A DNA stretch of 15,572 nucleotides. It comes from an uncultured Collinsella sp. GTDB taxonomy: Bacteria; Actinomycetota; Coriobacteriia; Coriobacteriales; Coriobacteriaceae. The stretch covers positions 1 through 15,572 of the forward strand of contig CAAECF010000030.1 in assembly GCA_900754275.1 (NCBI GenBank), read 5' to 3'. Shown in pieces: positions 7,577 to 14,041 of this stretch. Position 1 is the stretch's first letter, and each line of letters starts with the position of its first letter. The notes beneath the pieces are model-generated. The model saw only the letters and a list, made by a program, of their open reading frames with translations. It made no database searches and had not been told where the DNA came from. A program made the position numbers and the translations under genes.

Positions 7577-8596
7577 ATGCCTTCAACCCTTCCCGCTCCC
7601 ATCGATAAGCTCGCCATCGTCGTCGTTACGTACAAGCGCCAGGAACTCCTGGCCAACTTGTTCGAATCTATGACCGAGCTCACGGCAACGCCCTGGCGCA
7701 TCGTGATTGTCGATAACGAGAATTCGCGCGAGACCGAGGCCATGTGCACCGCATTCAACGAGCGCCTGGCCAACCTGTGGGGCATCGACACCGAGCAGCC
7801 CGACGCGCAGGGCGGCACCGACCGTGTCATCTACGCCCCGCAGCTCGAAAACGGCGGCGGTGCGGGCGGCTTCTCGGCCGGCACTAAATGCGCCTACGAC
7901 CTAGGCGCCCAGTGGTTCTGGGTGATGGATGACGACGTGCTCGTCATCCCCGAAGGCATCGAGCGCTTGGCCAAGTGGACCGACCGCTACGATGTTATCC
8001 AGGGTTCGCGCTTGGACTTTGACGGCGGCGCCTTCTTTTGGCAGTACCAGCTCATCCTTTCGCTCGGCATTCCCAACCCCATCGCCAAGTGGGATCTGGG
8101 TCCCGAGGGCTACCGTTCCATGAACCAGCTGTGCTTTGAGGGCGGCATGTTCTCGCGACGCGTGGTCGACAAGATTGGCCTGCCCGATGCGCGCTTCTTT
8201 ATCTACGGCGACGATGCCTGCTACGGTTACGTAGCCAGCCAGCACTTCCCCGCCGCCGTGGTCGCCGACGTGGTGCTCAAGCGCGCCCGCGCCGTCTCTA
8301 ACTGGGACATCGCCGGTAAGCGCCAGCTCAACTCCACGAGCGACACCAACCGCTACTACATCATGCGCAACCGAGGCTTCCTCGCTCGCTATATGCAGAT
8401 CTACGGTGACTACCACCCCATGCTGTTCCGTCTGGGCAATGCCGCGACCTTCTGCAAGGAGTTCATTCGTCTGGCAGCAGTCGACAAATGCTTTAAGACC
8501 GGCATTCCGGCGCTGCGCCGCGGCATGAAGGACGCCCGCAAGATCGTTAAGGATCCCAACTGGAAGCCCATGCCGCCCCTGAAGGACGCCGAGTAG
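7577..8596 (+). CDS. GT2 glycosyltransferase, galactofuranosyltransferase (GlfT)-like (339 aa)
   Basis: Family-2 glycosyltransferase of the type in which an N-GG-GAGG motif follows the nucleotide-binding strand, as in galactofuranosyl- and some rhamnosyltransferases. The core starts at LAIVVVTYKR (12-21). ENGGGAGGFSAG lies at 91-102, the metal-binding DDD at 118-120 and FIYGDDACYGY at 208-218, where D212/D213 are the likely catalytic base region. RYYIMRNRGF near 259-268 is also typical of this group. The open frame extends 45 codons upstream, but the N-terminal conserved strand, an AAGGA 11 bases upstream and the composition favour ATG 7577. It is divergent from the five-gene glycosyltransferase operon and probably contributes to the same polymer. 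The assignment to galactofuranose is by motif resemblance only. Confidence 0.85.
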   Translation: MPSTLPAPIDKLAIVVVTYKRQELLANLFESMTELTATPWRIVIVDNENSRETEAMCTAFNERLANLWGIDTEQPDAQGGTDRVIYAPQLENGGGAGGFSAGTKCAYDLGAQWFWVMDDDVLVIPEGIERLAKWTDRYDVIQGSRLDFDGGAFFWQYQLILSLGIPNPIAKWDLGPEGYRSMNQLCFEGGMFSRRVVDKIGLPDARFFIYGDDACYGYVASQHFPAAVVADVVLKRARAVSNWDIAGKRQLNSTSDTNRYYIMRNRGFLARYMQIYGDYHPMLFRLGNAATFCKEFIRLAAVDKCFKTGIPALRRGMKDARKIVKDPNWKPMPPLKDAE

Positions 8597-8600
8597 TAAA

Positions 8601-8612
8601 GGGCTTTCGCCC
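8601..8612 (-). terminator. Small hairpin between convergent genes, weak terminator candidate
   Basis: On the minus strand GGGC-GAAA-GCCC, a 4-base stem with a GNRA loop, is followed by TTTA just 4 bases after the ATPase stop codon. The stem and T-run are short, so termination would be weak. Confidence 0.25.
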
Positions 8613-8616
8613 GCCG

Positions 8617-10416
8617 CTACAGTCGTTGACACACCACGGACACACGCTGACCGTCAAAGCCAAAGCCCCAACGCATGCGCCCGACGGCGGGGCGCGGCAC
8701 GCGGATATCATCGATGCCGTCGCGCTCTATGTCGAGCAGCGCCTGAACCGCCAACAGTTCCAGGCCCAGGGCATCGACGCCAGGGTCGTACAACATGTTG
8801 ACCGTAATGAGCGGTCGCTCATCGAGCATGCCGAGCGTGTCGGCCACGTCAAACACCCGACCGGTGGGAATCACCTGGATATCCCAGCGATCCGAGACGC
8901 CACTTCGCTTGGAGCTGGGATTGCAATAGCCGGGCAGTCCAAAGCAGAGCCCCTGAAGCGCCAGATGATAGGCTGTCGGCATATCTGATTGGCCCACATC
9001 GATGCCCAGATCGCTGATAGCACAGCTCAAAGCTTGCTTTACAGTGTCCTCGTCTCCTCGACACAGCCCGTCATGGAACGAGTCGATAACTCCAACGTCC
9101 TCAACGGCGCACTCAAACCATTCCAGAATTACAAGACGGAGCGCCTGACGCACTTCGTTATTAGGCAGACGCAGGGAACGAAGGCACGCGCCGTTTTCCG
9201 AATGCCCCGTCATGTCCGTCGTAAGAAATCCAGACAGATACAGCGCTGTCCAGATATCTTCGGGCTTGGCGGCATCGGCCTCCTCGGCATGCACATGCAC
9301 TGGCACCTCAATAAACCCATGCGCCTCAAGTAAATCGAACAATGCGGACAGGCGCATGAGATTCCAGTCGCCGACGCATGCGCTCAGACGGTCGGCGTAA
9401 CCATACAGATCTGCCCGAACGGGCGCGACGCAACCGCGATGTGCGTAGTCCACCACGCGCTCCGGGCTCGAGCAATAAAAACCACCAAGCAGATAGCCCT
9501 CGAGCCACTCACGCGCGTCATCCAGACAGCCGTTGCGACCGATGCAATCCAACAGCACTTGGACTTCGTCGTCCGAAAAACCGAACCATCGATCACACCA
9601 ACTCGACAACGCTGTCGCCGACCGATAGGAAACCCCACGTTGGGACAACGCAAACTCGGCATGACCGGGGCGTTCGCACATCAGACACGTCAATCGCAAC
9701 GAGTCGCCGGCATCGGCAATGGTGTCGAACAACATTCGGCTGAGCGACTCTAGGGAATCCACGCTATCGTCGTCCTTAGCGTCCAAACGCTTTGGACATA
9801 CCGCGTCGTAGTCGTCTATCAGAAGAACAACCTGCTCATCGAAAGCTGCCTGGAGCAGTTTAATAAGCACGCCAAGCGCCGCATCGATCTCCTTATCGCT
9901 GGCCACCCCACGCGCCGCCCTCTCGATAAGACGAACCTCACGTCTTGACAGATCAGGCGCGGCAAGCAGCGGCAGTAATCGGGCGCACTCGCGCACGACA
10001 GCCCCGCGAATTGCTGCCGCAGCACCAGCGCCATGCCTCGAAGCGGCAGCTGTAAAGTCGAGCATGATGACCGGATAACTCGCGTACTCATCACGATAGC
10101 GACCGCCGCCCGCCTGCCAAATCTGGGTACCAGCGAACAGGCTTCGATCCGGCGGCCGGCGATCAGGTCGTTCCAAATAGCACTTGAGCATCGATAAATT
10201 CATGCTCTTGCCAAAACCCTTGGGCCGACAGCAAAGCGCAACAGGTGCTTCACTGTCCAATATATCGGCAATAAACATAGTCTTATCGACGAGTAAACAC
10301 CGATTGATTGCATCGGAAAAGTCGTGTGCATCAACCGGTAGAGCTGCGCTATCCGCATGATTGAGCAACCGTGCACCAAACGCATGAGTAAAACCACAAT
10401 TCACCTGTTCAGACAC
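8617..10416 (-). CDS. AAA-ATPase_like protein with degenerate PD-(D/E)XK-type C-terminal domain (599 aa)
   Basis: Resembles the widespread bacterial proteins with an N-terminal AAA-ATPase_like domain (PF09820 type) and a C-terminal PDDEXK_9-type nuclease domain. Their role is not settled; some are suspected mobile or defence-related elements. Visible features are LLVDKTMFIADIL, a Walker A with RPKGFGKS at 64-71 (family form RPRRFGKS), a Walker B LLIDDYD near 198-204, LYLSGFLTTD and LPNNEVRQ in the middle, and TAYHLALQGLCFGL before the C-terminal domain. In that domain D511 (DRWDIQV) is kept, but the expected E-x-K strand reads PLITVNML (535-542), so nuclease activity is doubtful. The frame opens 45 codons upstream; GTG at 10416 is chosen because AAGGAG lies 8 bases before it and the preceding codons look non-coding. 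It stands alone, with its own likely promoter. Confidence 0.8.
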   Translation of the reverse strand: MSEQVNCGFTHAFGARLLNHADSAALPVDAHDFSDAINRCLLVDKTMFIADILDSEAPVALCCRPKGFGKSMNLSMLKCYLERPDRRPPDRSLFAGTQIWQAGGGRYRDEYASYPVIMLDFTAAASRHGAGAAAAIRGAVVRECARLLPLLAAPDLSRREVRLIERAARGVASDKEIDAALGVLIKLLQAAFDEQVVLLIDDYDAVCPKRLDAKDDDSVDSLESLSRMLFDTIADAGDSLRLTCLMCERPGHAEFALSQRGVSYRSATALSSWCDRWFGFSDDEVQVLLDCIGRNGCLDDAREWLEGYLLGGFYCSSPERVVDYAHRGCVAPVRADLYGYADRLSACVGDWNLMRLSALFDLLEAHGFIEVPVHVHAEEADAAKPEDIWTALYLSGFLTTDMTGHSENGACLRSLRLPNNEVRQALRLVILEWFECAVEDVGVIDSFHDGLCRGDEDTVKQALSCAISDLGIDVGQSDMPTAYHLALQGLCFGLPGYCNPSSKRSGVSDRWDIQVIPTGRVFDVADTLGMLDERPLITVNMLYDPGVDALGLELLAVQALLDIERDGIDDIRVPRPAVGRMRWGFGFDGQRVSVVCQRL

Positions 10417-10424
10417 CGTAAACT

Positions 10425-10430
10425 CTCCTT
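10425..10430 (-). promoter_or_regulatory. Shine-Dalgarno AAGGAG setting a GTG start
   Basis: AAGGAG on the minus strand lies 8 bases before GTG 10414-10416. It replaces the far-upstream ATG at 10551, which would place 45 unconserved residues, the promoter and a hairpin inside the gene. Confidence 0.7.
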
Positions 10431-10449
10431 CTAACGCAGCACGATGCCC

Positions 10450-10477
10450 ATTGTAGCGAGCGGGTAGAGCGCAACAA
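10450..10477 (-). promoter_or_regulatory. Probable promoter of the AAA-ATPase_like gene
   Basis: On the minus strand TTGTTG (10472-10477) and TACAAT (10450-10455) are 16 bases apart. The -10 matches the consensus at five of six bases, and transcription would start about 27 bases before the GTG. Confidence 0.45.
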
Positions 10478-10514
10478 TATCGACATGCAAACGTTTCGTG
10501 CAGCGGTAGCAACA

Positions 10515-10529
10515 GCCCCCCGAGGGGGC
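10515..10529. repeat. GCCCCC/GGGGGC hairpin
   Basis: Six-base perfect G/C arms with a 3-base loop lie between the surface-protein terminator and the ATPase promoter. There is no T-run directly after it in either direction. It may back up the nearby terminator or insulate the ATPase promoter. Confidence 0.4.
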
Positions 10530-10549
10530 ATAACAAATCGTTGCACAAC

Positions 10550-10585
10550 AAAAAAAGGGGGGCCGATGCCGCCGCACCGGACCCC
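10550..10585 (-). terminator. Strong intrinsic terminator of the surface-protein gene
   Basis: On the minus strand a 12-base stem (arms 10574-10585 and 10558-10569, with one mismatch and one G-T pair) closes on a 4-base GC loop. It is followed by a short C and then seven T residues. It lies 34 bases after the stop codon of the 10619-12433 gene. Confidence 0.85.
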
Positions 10586-10618
10586 GTCCCAAACTCTTAT
10601 AGAAAACGATCTGGAAGA

Positions 10619-12433
10619 TTACTCCTCCAAGCCGTCCTCCCCAGAAGCCTTCTTCTGCTGATCGAGCTTATGCTTACCACTTACGATAGACGTAGCGCCC
10701 AGTGTGGCCAAGCTTGCACTGGCAAGGCTCGCCATCACAATCAGATCGCCCGTCTTGGGCATGTTGCCGCCCGAGGACTTGGTAGTTGTAGTCGTCGTGG
10801 TCGTGGTGGTCACCGTTTTGGAGTCATTTTGCTCTTGGACCTGGTTGTCAGCACCGCTCTTGTCGTCGTCTTCGGACTGTTTCTTTTCGCCCTCGGCCTT
10901 GCTCTTGTCCTTCTCCTCAGATTCAGACTTCTTATCCTCGTCCTTCTTCTGTTCGGACTTGTCGCTCTTCTCCTCAGAGCTAGAACCCTTATCGGATTCG
11001 GTCTTCTCGGAAGCCTTGTCCTTGGAGTCGCCCTTTGCGGCTTCGATCTTTTCCGTGGAAACCTGATCAGAGTTGCCCTTGTTCTGGGTCGAGCCGTTAT
11101 TGACGCCAGCCATCAGCGAAGAGCCCAGCGTAGAACCAAGCTGCTCGGAGAAAGAAGGCTTCTTGTCCGGCGAAGCAACGGGAACGTCCGGCGCCTTATT
11201 CGAGTCATCCTTGGAAGCATCGGAACCAGGGTTTGCGTCAGAGCCGGAGCCGTTGTTAGAGCCGGTGCCAACGGACGAATCGATCGAGCCGGTGGATGGG
11301 TTAGAGGTGCCAGCGCCGGTCGAACCAGAAGCGTCGCTGTCCGTATTGCCGGCAGAGCTTGAAGACGAATCGCCCGCAGCAGAGCCGTTTGAATCGGAGC
11401 CGTTCGAGGTGGAGCCGTTGTTGGTAGTGCCATCAGCAGAGCCATCACCGTCAGCACCGGTCGAGGGCGCATCCATCCTGTCATCGTTGGCATCGTCGCT
11501 CGAGTCGTCATTCGAATCAGGCGTCGGCGAGGGCGCCGGCGTAGGTTCGGGCTGCACGGGCGTCGCAGCGGCAGCGGCCTCGTCCTCGGCGATATAAACC
11601 AAACAGTCCTTCAGCTCGTTGCGGTAGCGGTTCTTCCAGCCCTCATGATACTGGGGCTGGCTCGAATACTTGGTCGCCACGTTATTGACCACACTGTTGG
11701 AAAGCGCCGTCACAAACTCGCGATCAGTCATACTGTTAGAAAGGTTTGCCCAACGGAAGAAGTCCCTGCAACCACCGGTGCCGCACATGTTGGTGATGCT
11801 CCACACCATGCCCTTAACGCAATCGGCACGGCCCGAAATATCAATGCCCAGGCCGCTCTTGAGCCACGCCTCGGTCACCGCATAGTACGAGTTGTACGCA
11901 TACGCATCCTGCAGAGCCGAGAACTCAACAGGGTCGGTGTTATAAGCACCTTGGAAAGCCTCCTGCGCAATACGGCCCAACTCGGTGAGCTGGCCGTTCT
12001 CGTACATGGCATTGCTCGTGTTGGAAATCTCGCTGCCGCGATCAATCGCATCCTTGAGCATGCTGTATTTTTCGGGGTTGTAGTTGTAGGCCTGCTTCAT
12101 AAACGGAATGAGCGACCATCGACGGTCGAACTGGTAATAACCCAGCGCGTTATAGCCGTCGCCATACGAAAAGCCCTGGTTATAGTTGCCATGGCTCTCG
12201 TACTTGGTAAAGTACTTCATCTCGGGGGTCACGTTAACAAACGAAACGCCCTGGACCGACCTCAGCACGCCCGAGAAGGACTGCTGGGTATAGAGACCCT
12301 TATCGATATCGGTCGCATCCGAGGCAACGCCCGGCGTGGGCTCCTCGGCAGCGGCGGGTGCCGGCACGGAAACGGCGCCAAACGAAAGCGCCAGCGTCAG
12401 GCCCGCGACAATAGCAGAATGCTTGCGCTGCAT
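10619..12433 (-). CDS. Sortase-anchored surface protein with lysozyme-like N-terminal domain (604 aa)
   Basis: A secreted, wall-attached protein. Residues 1-29 are a signal peptide (MQRKH, hydrophobic core, PAAAE cleavage region). Residues about 65-285 form a compact domain with KYESHGNY at 77-84 and LGYYQFDRRW at 97-106. This resembles lysozyme-like or phage-tail/VgrG-related muralytic domains with an E-S-x-G and a G-x-YQF motif, E79 being the candidate catalytic acid. Four cysteines (205, 217, 222, 277) could form disulfides. A proline-rich linker (about 294-305) leads to an S/N/G/D-rich segment to about 410, a K/E/S/D-rich charged segment (about 455-535) and ten consecutive threonines (542-551). 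MPKTG (558-562), a hydrophobic stretch and a KHK tail make a sorting signal with Met replacing Leu of LPXTG. GGAGG lies 5 bases before the ATG. The muralytic role is an inference. Confidence 0.82.
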   Translation of the reverse strand: MQRKHSAIVAGLTLALSFGAVSVPAPAAAEEPTPGVASDATDIDKGLYTQQSFSGVLRSVQGVSFVNVTPEMKYFTKYESHGNYNQGFSYGDGYNALGYYQFDRRWSLIPFMKQAYNYNPEKYSMLKDAIDRGSEISNTSNAMYENGQLTELGRIAQEAFQGAYNTDPVEFSALQDAYAYNSYYAVTEAWLKSGLGIDISGRADCVKGMVWSITNMCGTGGCRDFFRWANLSNSMTDREFVTALSNSVVNNVATKYSSQPQYHEGWKNRYRNELKDCLVYIAEDEAAAAATPVQPEPTPAPSPTPDSNDDSSDDANDDRMDAPSTGADGDGSADGTTNNGSTSNGSDSNGSAAGDSSSSSAGNTDSDASGSTGAGTSNPSTGSIDSSVGTGSNNGSGSDANPGSDASKDDSNKAPDVPVASPDKKPSFSEQLGSTLGSSLMAGVNNGSTQNKGNSDQVSTEKIEAAKGDSKDKASEKTESDKGSSSEEKSDKSEQKKDEDKKSESEEKDKSKAEGEKKQSEDDDKSGADNQVQEQNDSKTVTTTTTTTTTTKSSGGNMPKTGDLIVMASLASASLATLGATSIVSGKHKLDQQKKASGEDGLEE

Positions 12434-12503
12434 AAGATCCTCCCTGCATTGGTGTAGTTAAAGTGCAGTTTGCAAAGATAGAATTAAGTATTGCAGCTCA
12501 CCC

Positions 12504-12540
12504 GTTGTTGCACAACAACCCCTCGGTAAACGGCAACAAC
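12504..12540. repeat. GTTGTTG/CAACAAC inverted and direct repeats upstream of the surface-protein gene
   Basis: GTTGTTG (12504-12510) and CAACAAC (12513-12519) are perfect 7-base inverted arms around 2 bases. A third CAACAAC follows at 12534-12540, so CAACAACCC recurs with a 21-base period, about two helical turns. The block lies about 71-107 bases before the surface-protein ATG and 33 bases after the Rrf2 stop. The 12 bases GTTGCACAACAA (12507-12518) recur at 10540-10551 next to that gene's terminator. It could be an operator, or a weak terminator for the Rrf2 gene, but no T-run follows. Confidence 0.45.
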
Positions 12541-12572
12541 CCTCCGCGAAATCTTAAGGAATTGCGCTAAAC

Positions 12573-13004
12573 CTACAGCTTGATGTTGAAGTTGACTTCG
12601 GGGACGGCGGCCAGGTCGGCCAACGTCACGCCGTCGACGTACTTTTCGATCACGTCGTCCAGGCCGCGCCAGAACTTGACGGTTGAGCACAAATCGCTGC
12701 GGGTGCAGCTGTTGTCGATGCCGTCGCACGCCACGGGCGCCGTGCTGCCCTCGACAGCGCGCAGGATGTCGCCAGCACGCACCTCGGCGGGGTCCTTGGC
12801 CATCATGTAGCCACCGCCTTTGCCGCGCACGCTCTTAAGCAGGCCCGCCTTCATGAGCGGACGAACCAGCTGCTCCAAATACTTTTGCGAGATATGTTCA
12901 CGGTCGGCAACCTCGCGCAAAGCAATCTTGCCCTCGGCGTCACCCAGCGCCGCGATATAGATCATTAACCGGAGGGCATAGCGGCCCTTAGAAGAAATGA
13001 GCAT
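12573..13004 (-). CDS. Rrf2-family iron-sulfur transcriptional regulator, IscR/SufR-like (143 aa)
   Basis: Winged-helix Rrf2 regulator starting MLISSKGRYALRLM, the usual N-terminus of the family. The recognition region is HISQKYLEQLVRPLMKAGL (37-55), followed by the wing GKGGGY (61-66). Cysteines at 93, 100 and 106 correspond to the three Fe-S ligands of IscR (Cys92, 98, 104), with C-x6-C-x5-C here instead of C-x5-C-x5-C. A [2Fe-2S] cluster is therefore likely. A longer frame opens at 13082, but ATG 13004 is preceded at 6 bases by GGGAGG and matches the family start. It diverges from sufC, with a 224-base space holding inverted repeats. It probably controls sufCBD and itself according to Fe-S status, acting in the cytoplasm. 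The direction of control (repressor or activator) cannot be read from sequence. Confidence 0.88.
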   Translation of the reverse strand: MLISSKGRYALRLMIYIAALGDAEGKIALREVADREHISQKYLEQLVRPLMKAGLLKSVRGKGGGYMMAKDPAEVRAGDILRAVEGSTAPVACDGIDNSCTRSDLCSTVKFWRGLDDVIEKYVDGVTLADLAAVPEVNFNIKL

Positions 13005-13010
13005 ACCTAC

Positions 13011-13016
13011 CCTCCC
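13011..13016 (-). promoter_or_regulatory. Shine-Dalgarno GGGAGG setting the Rrf2 start
   Basis: GGGAGG on the minus strand, 6 bases before ATG 13004, supports the 143-residue form over the longer open frame from 13082. Confidence 0.7.
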
Positions 13017-13028
13017 ATCGCATCTGGA

Positions 13029-13099
13029 ACAACATAACCAGGTTTGTTTGTCCCAAATCTTAAGTAAGTGGGACAAACACAACAGGTTATTTTGTCCCA
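13029..13099. promoter_or_regulatory. Nested inverted repeat and three TTTGTCCCA half-sites, candidate Rrf2 operator
   Basis: Perfect 11-base arms lie at 13045-13055 and 13069-13079, around a 13-base spacer. Outer arms at 13029-13039 and 13085-13095 match at 10 of 11 positions and share exactly the same dyad centre (base 13062), giving a 67-base imperfect palindrome. The half-site TTTGTCCCA occurs at 13047-13055 (plus), 13069-13077 (minus) and 13091-13099 (plus), with centres exactly 22 bases apart. That places the sites on one face of the helix. The position between the divergent Rrf2 and suf genes suggests an operator; as RNA it could also fold in the Rrf2 leader. Confidence 0.6.
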
Positions 13100-13136
13100 G
13101 AATTTGAAAAGTCGAGTGGATTAGTCGGGTTTTCCC

Positions 13137-13164
13137 TTGACTAACGCCGAACCCATAGTAACTT
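13137..13164 (+). promoter_or_regulatory. Possible promoter of the suf operon
   Basis: TTGACT (13137-13142, five of six to the -35 consensus) is followed after 16 bases by TAACTT (13159-13164), a weak -10. The -35 overlaps the right arm of a small inverted repeat, TTAGTC (13121-13126) with GACTAA (13139-13144), which could be a second regulator contact. The candidate operator at 13029-13099 lies just upstream. Confidence 0.4.
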
Positions 13165-13216
13165 TATTCCGAGAAGATTCCTAGGGTTTAGTACACCTAT
13201 GAGTACACCATATACA

Positions 13217-13223
13217 GAGAGGG
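13217..13223 (+). promoter_or_regulatory. Shine-Dalgarno GAGAGGG setting the sufC start
   Basis: The purine-rich GAGAGGG ends 5 bases before ATG 13229. The in-frame ATG at 13199 has only a TAGGG about 13 bases away, so 13229 is preferred. Confidence 0.65.
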
Positions 13224-13228
13224 ACAGC

Positions 13229-14029
13229 ATGAGCGCAAATCCGCTGCTTTCCATCGAAGGTCTCACCGCCTCCGTGGACGAGAAGACCATCCTCCACAAT
13301 GTCAACCTCAACGTCGCCGCCGGCGAGACCCACGTGCTGATGGGCCCCAACGGCGCCGGCAAGTCTACCCTCGGCCACCTGGTCATGGGCGACCCCGTCT
13401 ACACGGTCAACGACGGCCGCATCGTCTTTGACGGCCAGGACATCACCGAGCTCACCACCGACAAGCGCTCGCGCGCCGGCCTGTTCCTGAGCTTCCAGGC
13501 CCCTGTCGAGATCCCCGGCGTGCCACTGTCGAGCTTTTTGCGCGCCAGTATCGCCGGCCGCCCCGGCCTGGAGATGAAGGGCAAGGAATTCCGTCGTCGC
13601 GTCAAGGAGCTCGCGGCCGAGCTTAACATGGATACCGCCTACCTCAACCGTGAGCTGGGCGTGGGCTTCTCGGGCGGCGAGAAAAAGAAGGTCGAGATGC
13701 TCCAGCTTCTGCTGCTGCAGCCCAAGCTCGCCATCTTGGACGAGACCGACTCCGGCCTGGACGTCGACGCCCTGTCCACCGTCAGCCACGGTATGGACGC
13801 CTACCGCAAGAGCTGCGACGGCTCCATGCTCATCATCACGCACAACACGCGCATCCTGGAGCACCTGGATGTCGACCGCGTCCACGTTATGGTCAAGGGC
13901 CACATCGTGCGCGAGGACGATGCCTCGCTGATCCCCTGGATCGACAAGAACGGCTTTGAGACCTTCGAGCGCGAGGCCGCCGAGCAGCGCGCCCAGGCCG
14001 AGGCCGCCGCTGCCGAGCAGCAGGCGTAA
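13229..14029 (+). CDS. sufC: Fe-S cluster assembly ATPase SufC (266 aa)
   Basis: ABC-type ATPase of the SUF iron-sulfur assembly machinery. It is soluble and works as part of the SufBC2D scaffold, where ATP hydrolysis drives rearrangement of SufB and SufD. Visible motifs are Walker A GPNGAGKST (39-47), Q-loop FLSFQAP with Q90, the ABC signature FSGGEKKK (147-154), Walker B LAILDE (167-172) followed by TDSGLD, and the H-loop histidine H205 (IITH). These match SufC rather than transport ABC proteins. The start at 13229 is chosen by its Shine-Dalgarno; starting at 13199 would add ten unconserved residues. The C-terminus carries an Ala/Gln/Glu-rich tail (about 247-266), longer than I expect for SufC and probably helical. 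sufB follows after 12 bases. Confidence 0.95.
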   Translation: MSANPLLSIEGLTASVDEKTILHNVNLNVAAGETHVLMGPNGAGKSTLGHLVMGDPVYTVNDGRIVFDGQDITELTTDKRSRAGLFLSFQAPVEIPGVPLSSFLRASIAGRPGLEMKGKEFRRRVKELAAELNMDTAYLNRELGVGFSGGEKKKVEMLQLLLLQPKLAILDETDSGLDVDALSTVSHGMDAYRKSCDGSMLIITHNTRILEHLDVDRVHVMVKGHIVREDDASLIPWIDKNGFETFEREAAEQRAQAEAAAAEQQA

Positions 14030-14041
14030 AGGGGCGACGCA

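Noticed and set aside
10791..10827. Run of threonine codons as a possible phase-variable microsatellite
   Set aside because: The ten threonines use mixed codons (ACC, ACG, ACT, ACA), so there is no simple perfect repeat likely to slip.
11073..11597. Glu/Pro/Ser-rich plus-strand open frame
   Set aside because: It results from the low-complexity stalk-coding DNA of the surface protein read antisense; the composition is explained by that repeat-like coding sequence.
12504..12540. CAACAAC repeats as a CRISPR array
   Set aside because: The units are 7-9 bases with a single 21-base period and no spacers of constant length; no cas genes are present.
13190..13209. AGTACACC direct repeat (12-base period) just before sufC
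   Set aside because: Only two 8-base copies; too short to call an operator, and one copy overlaps the alternative start codon.
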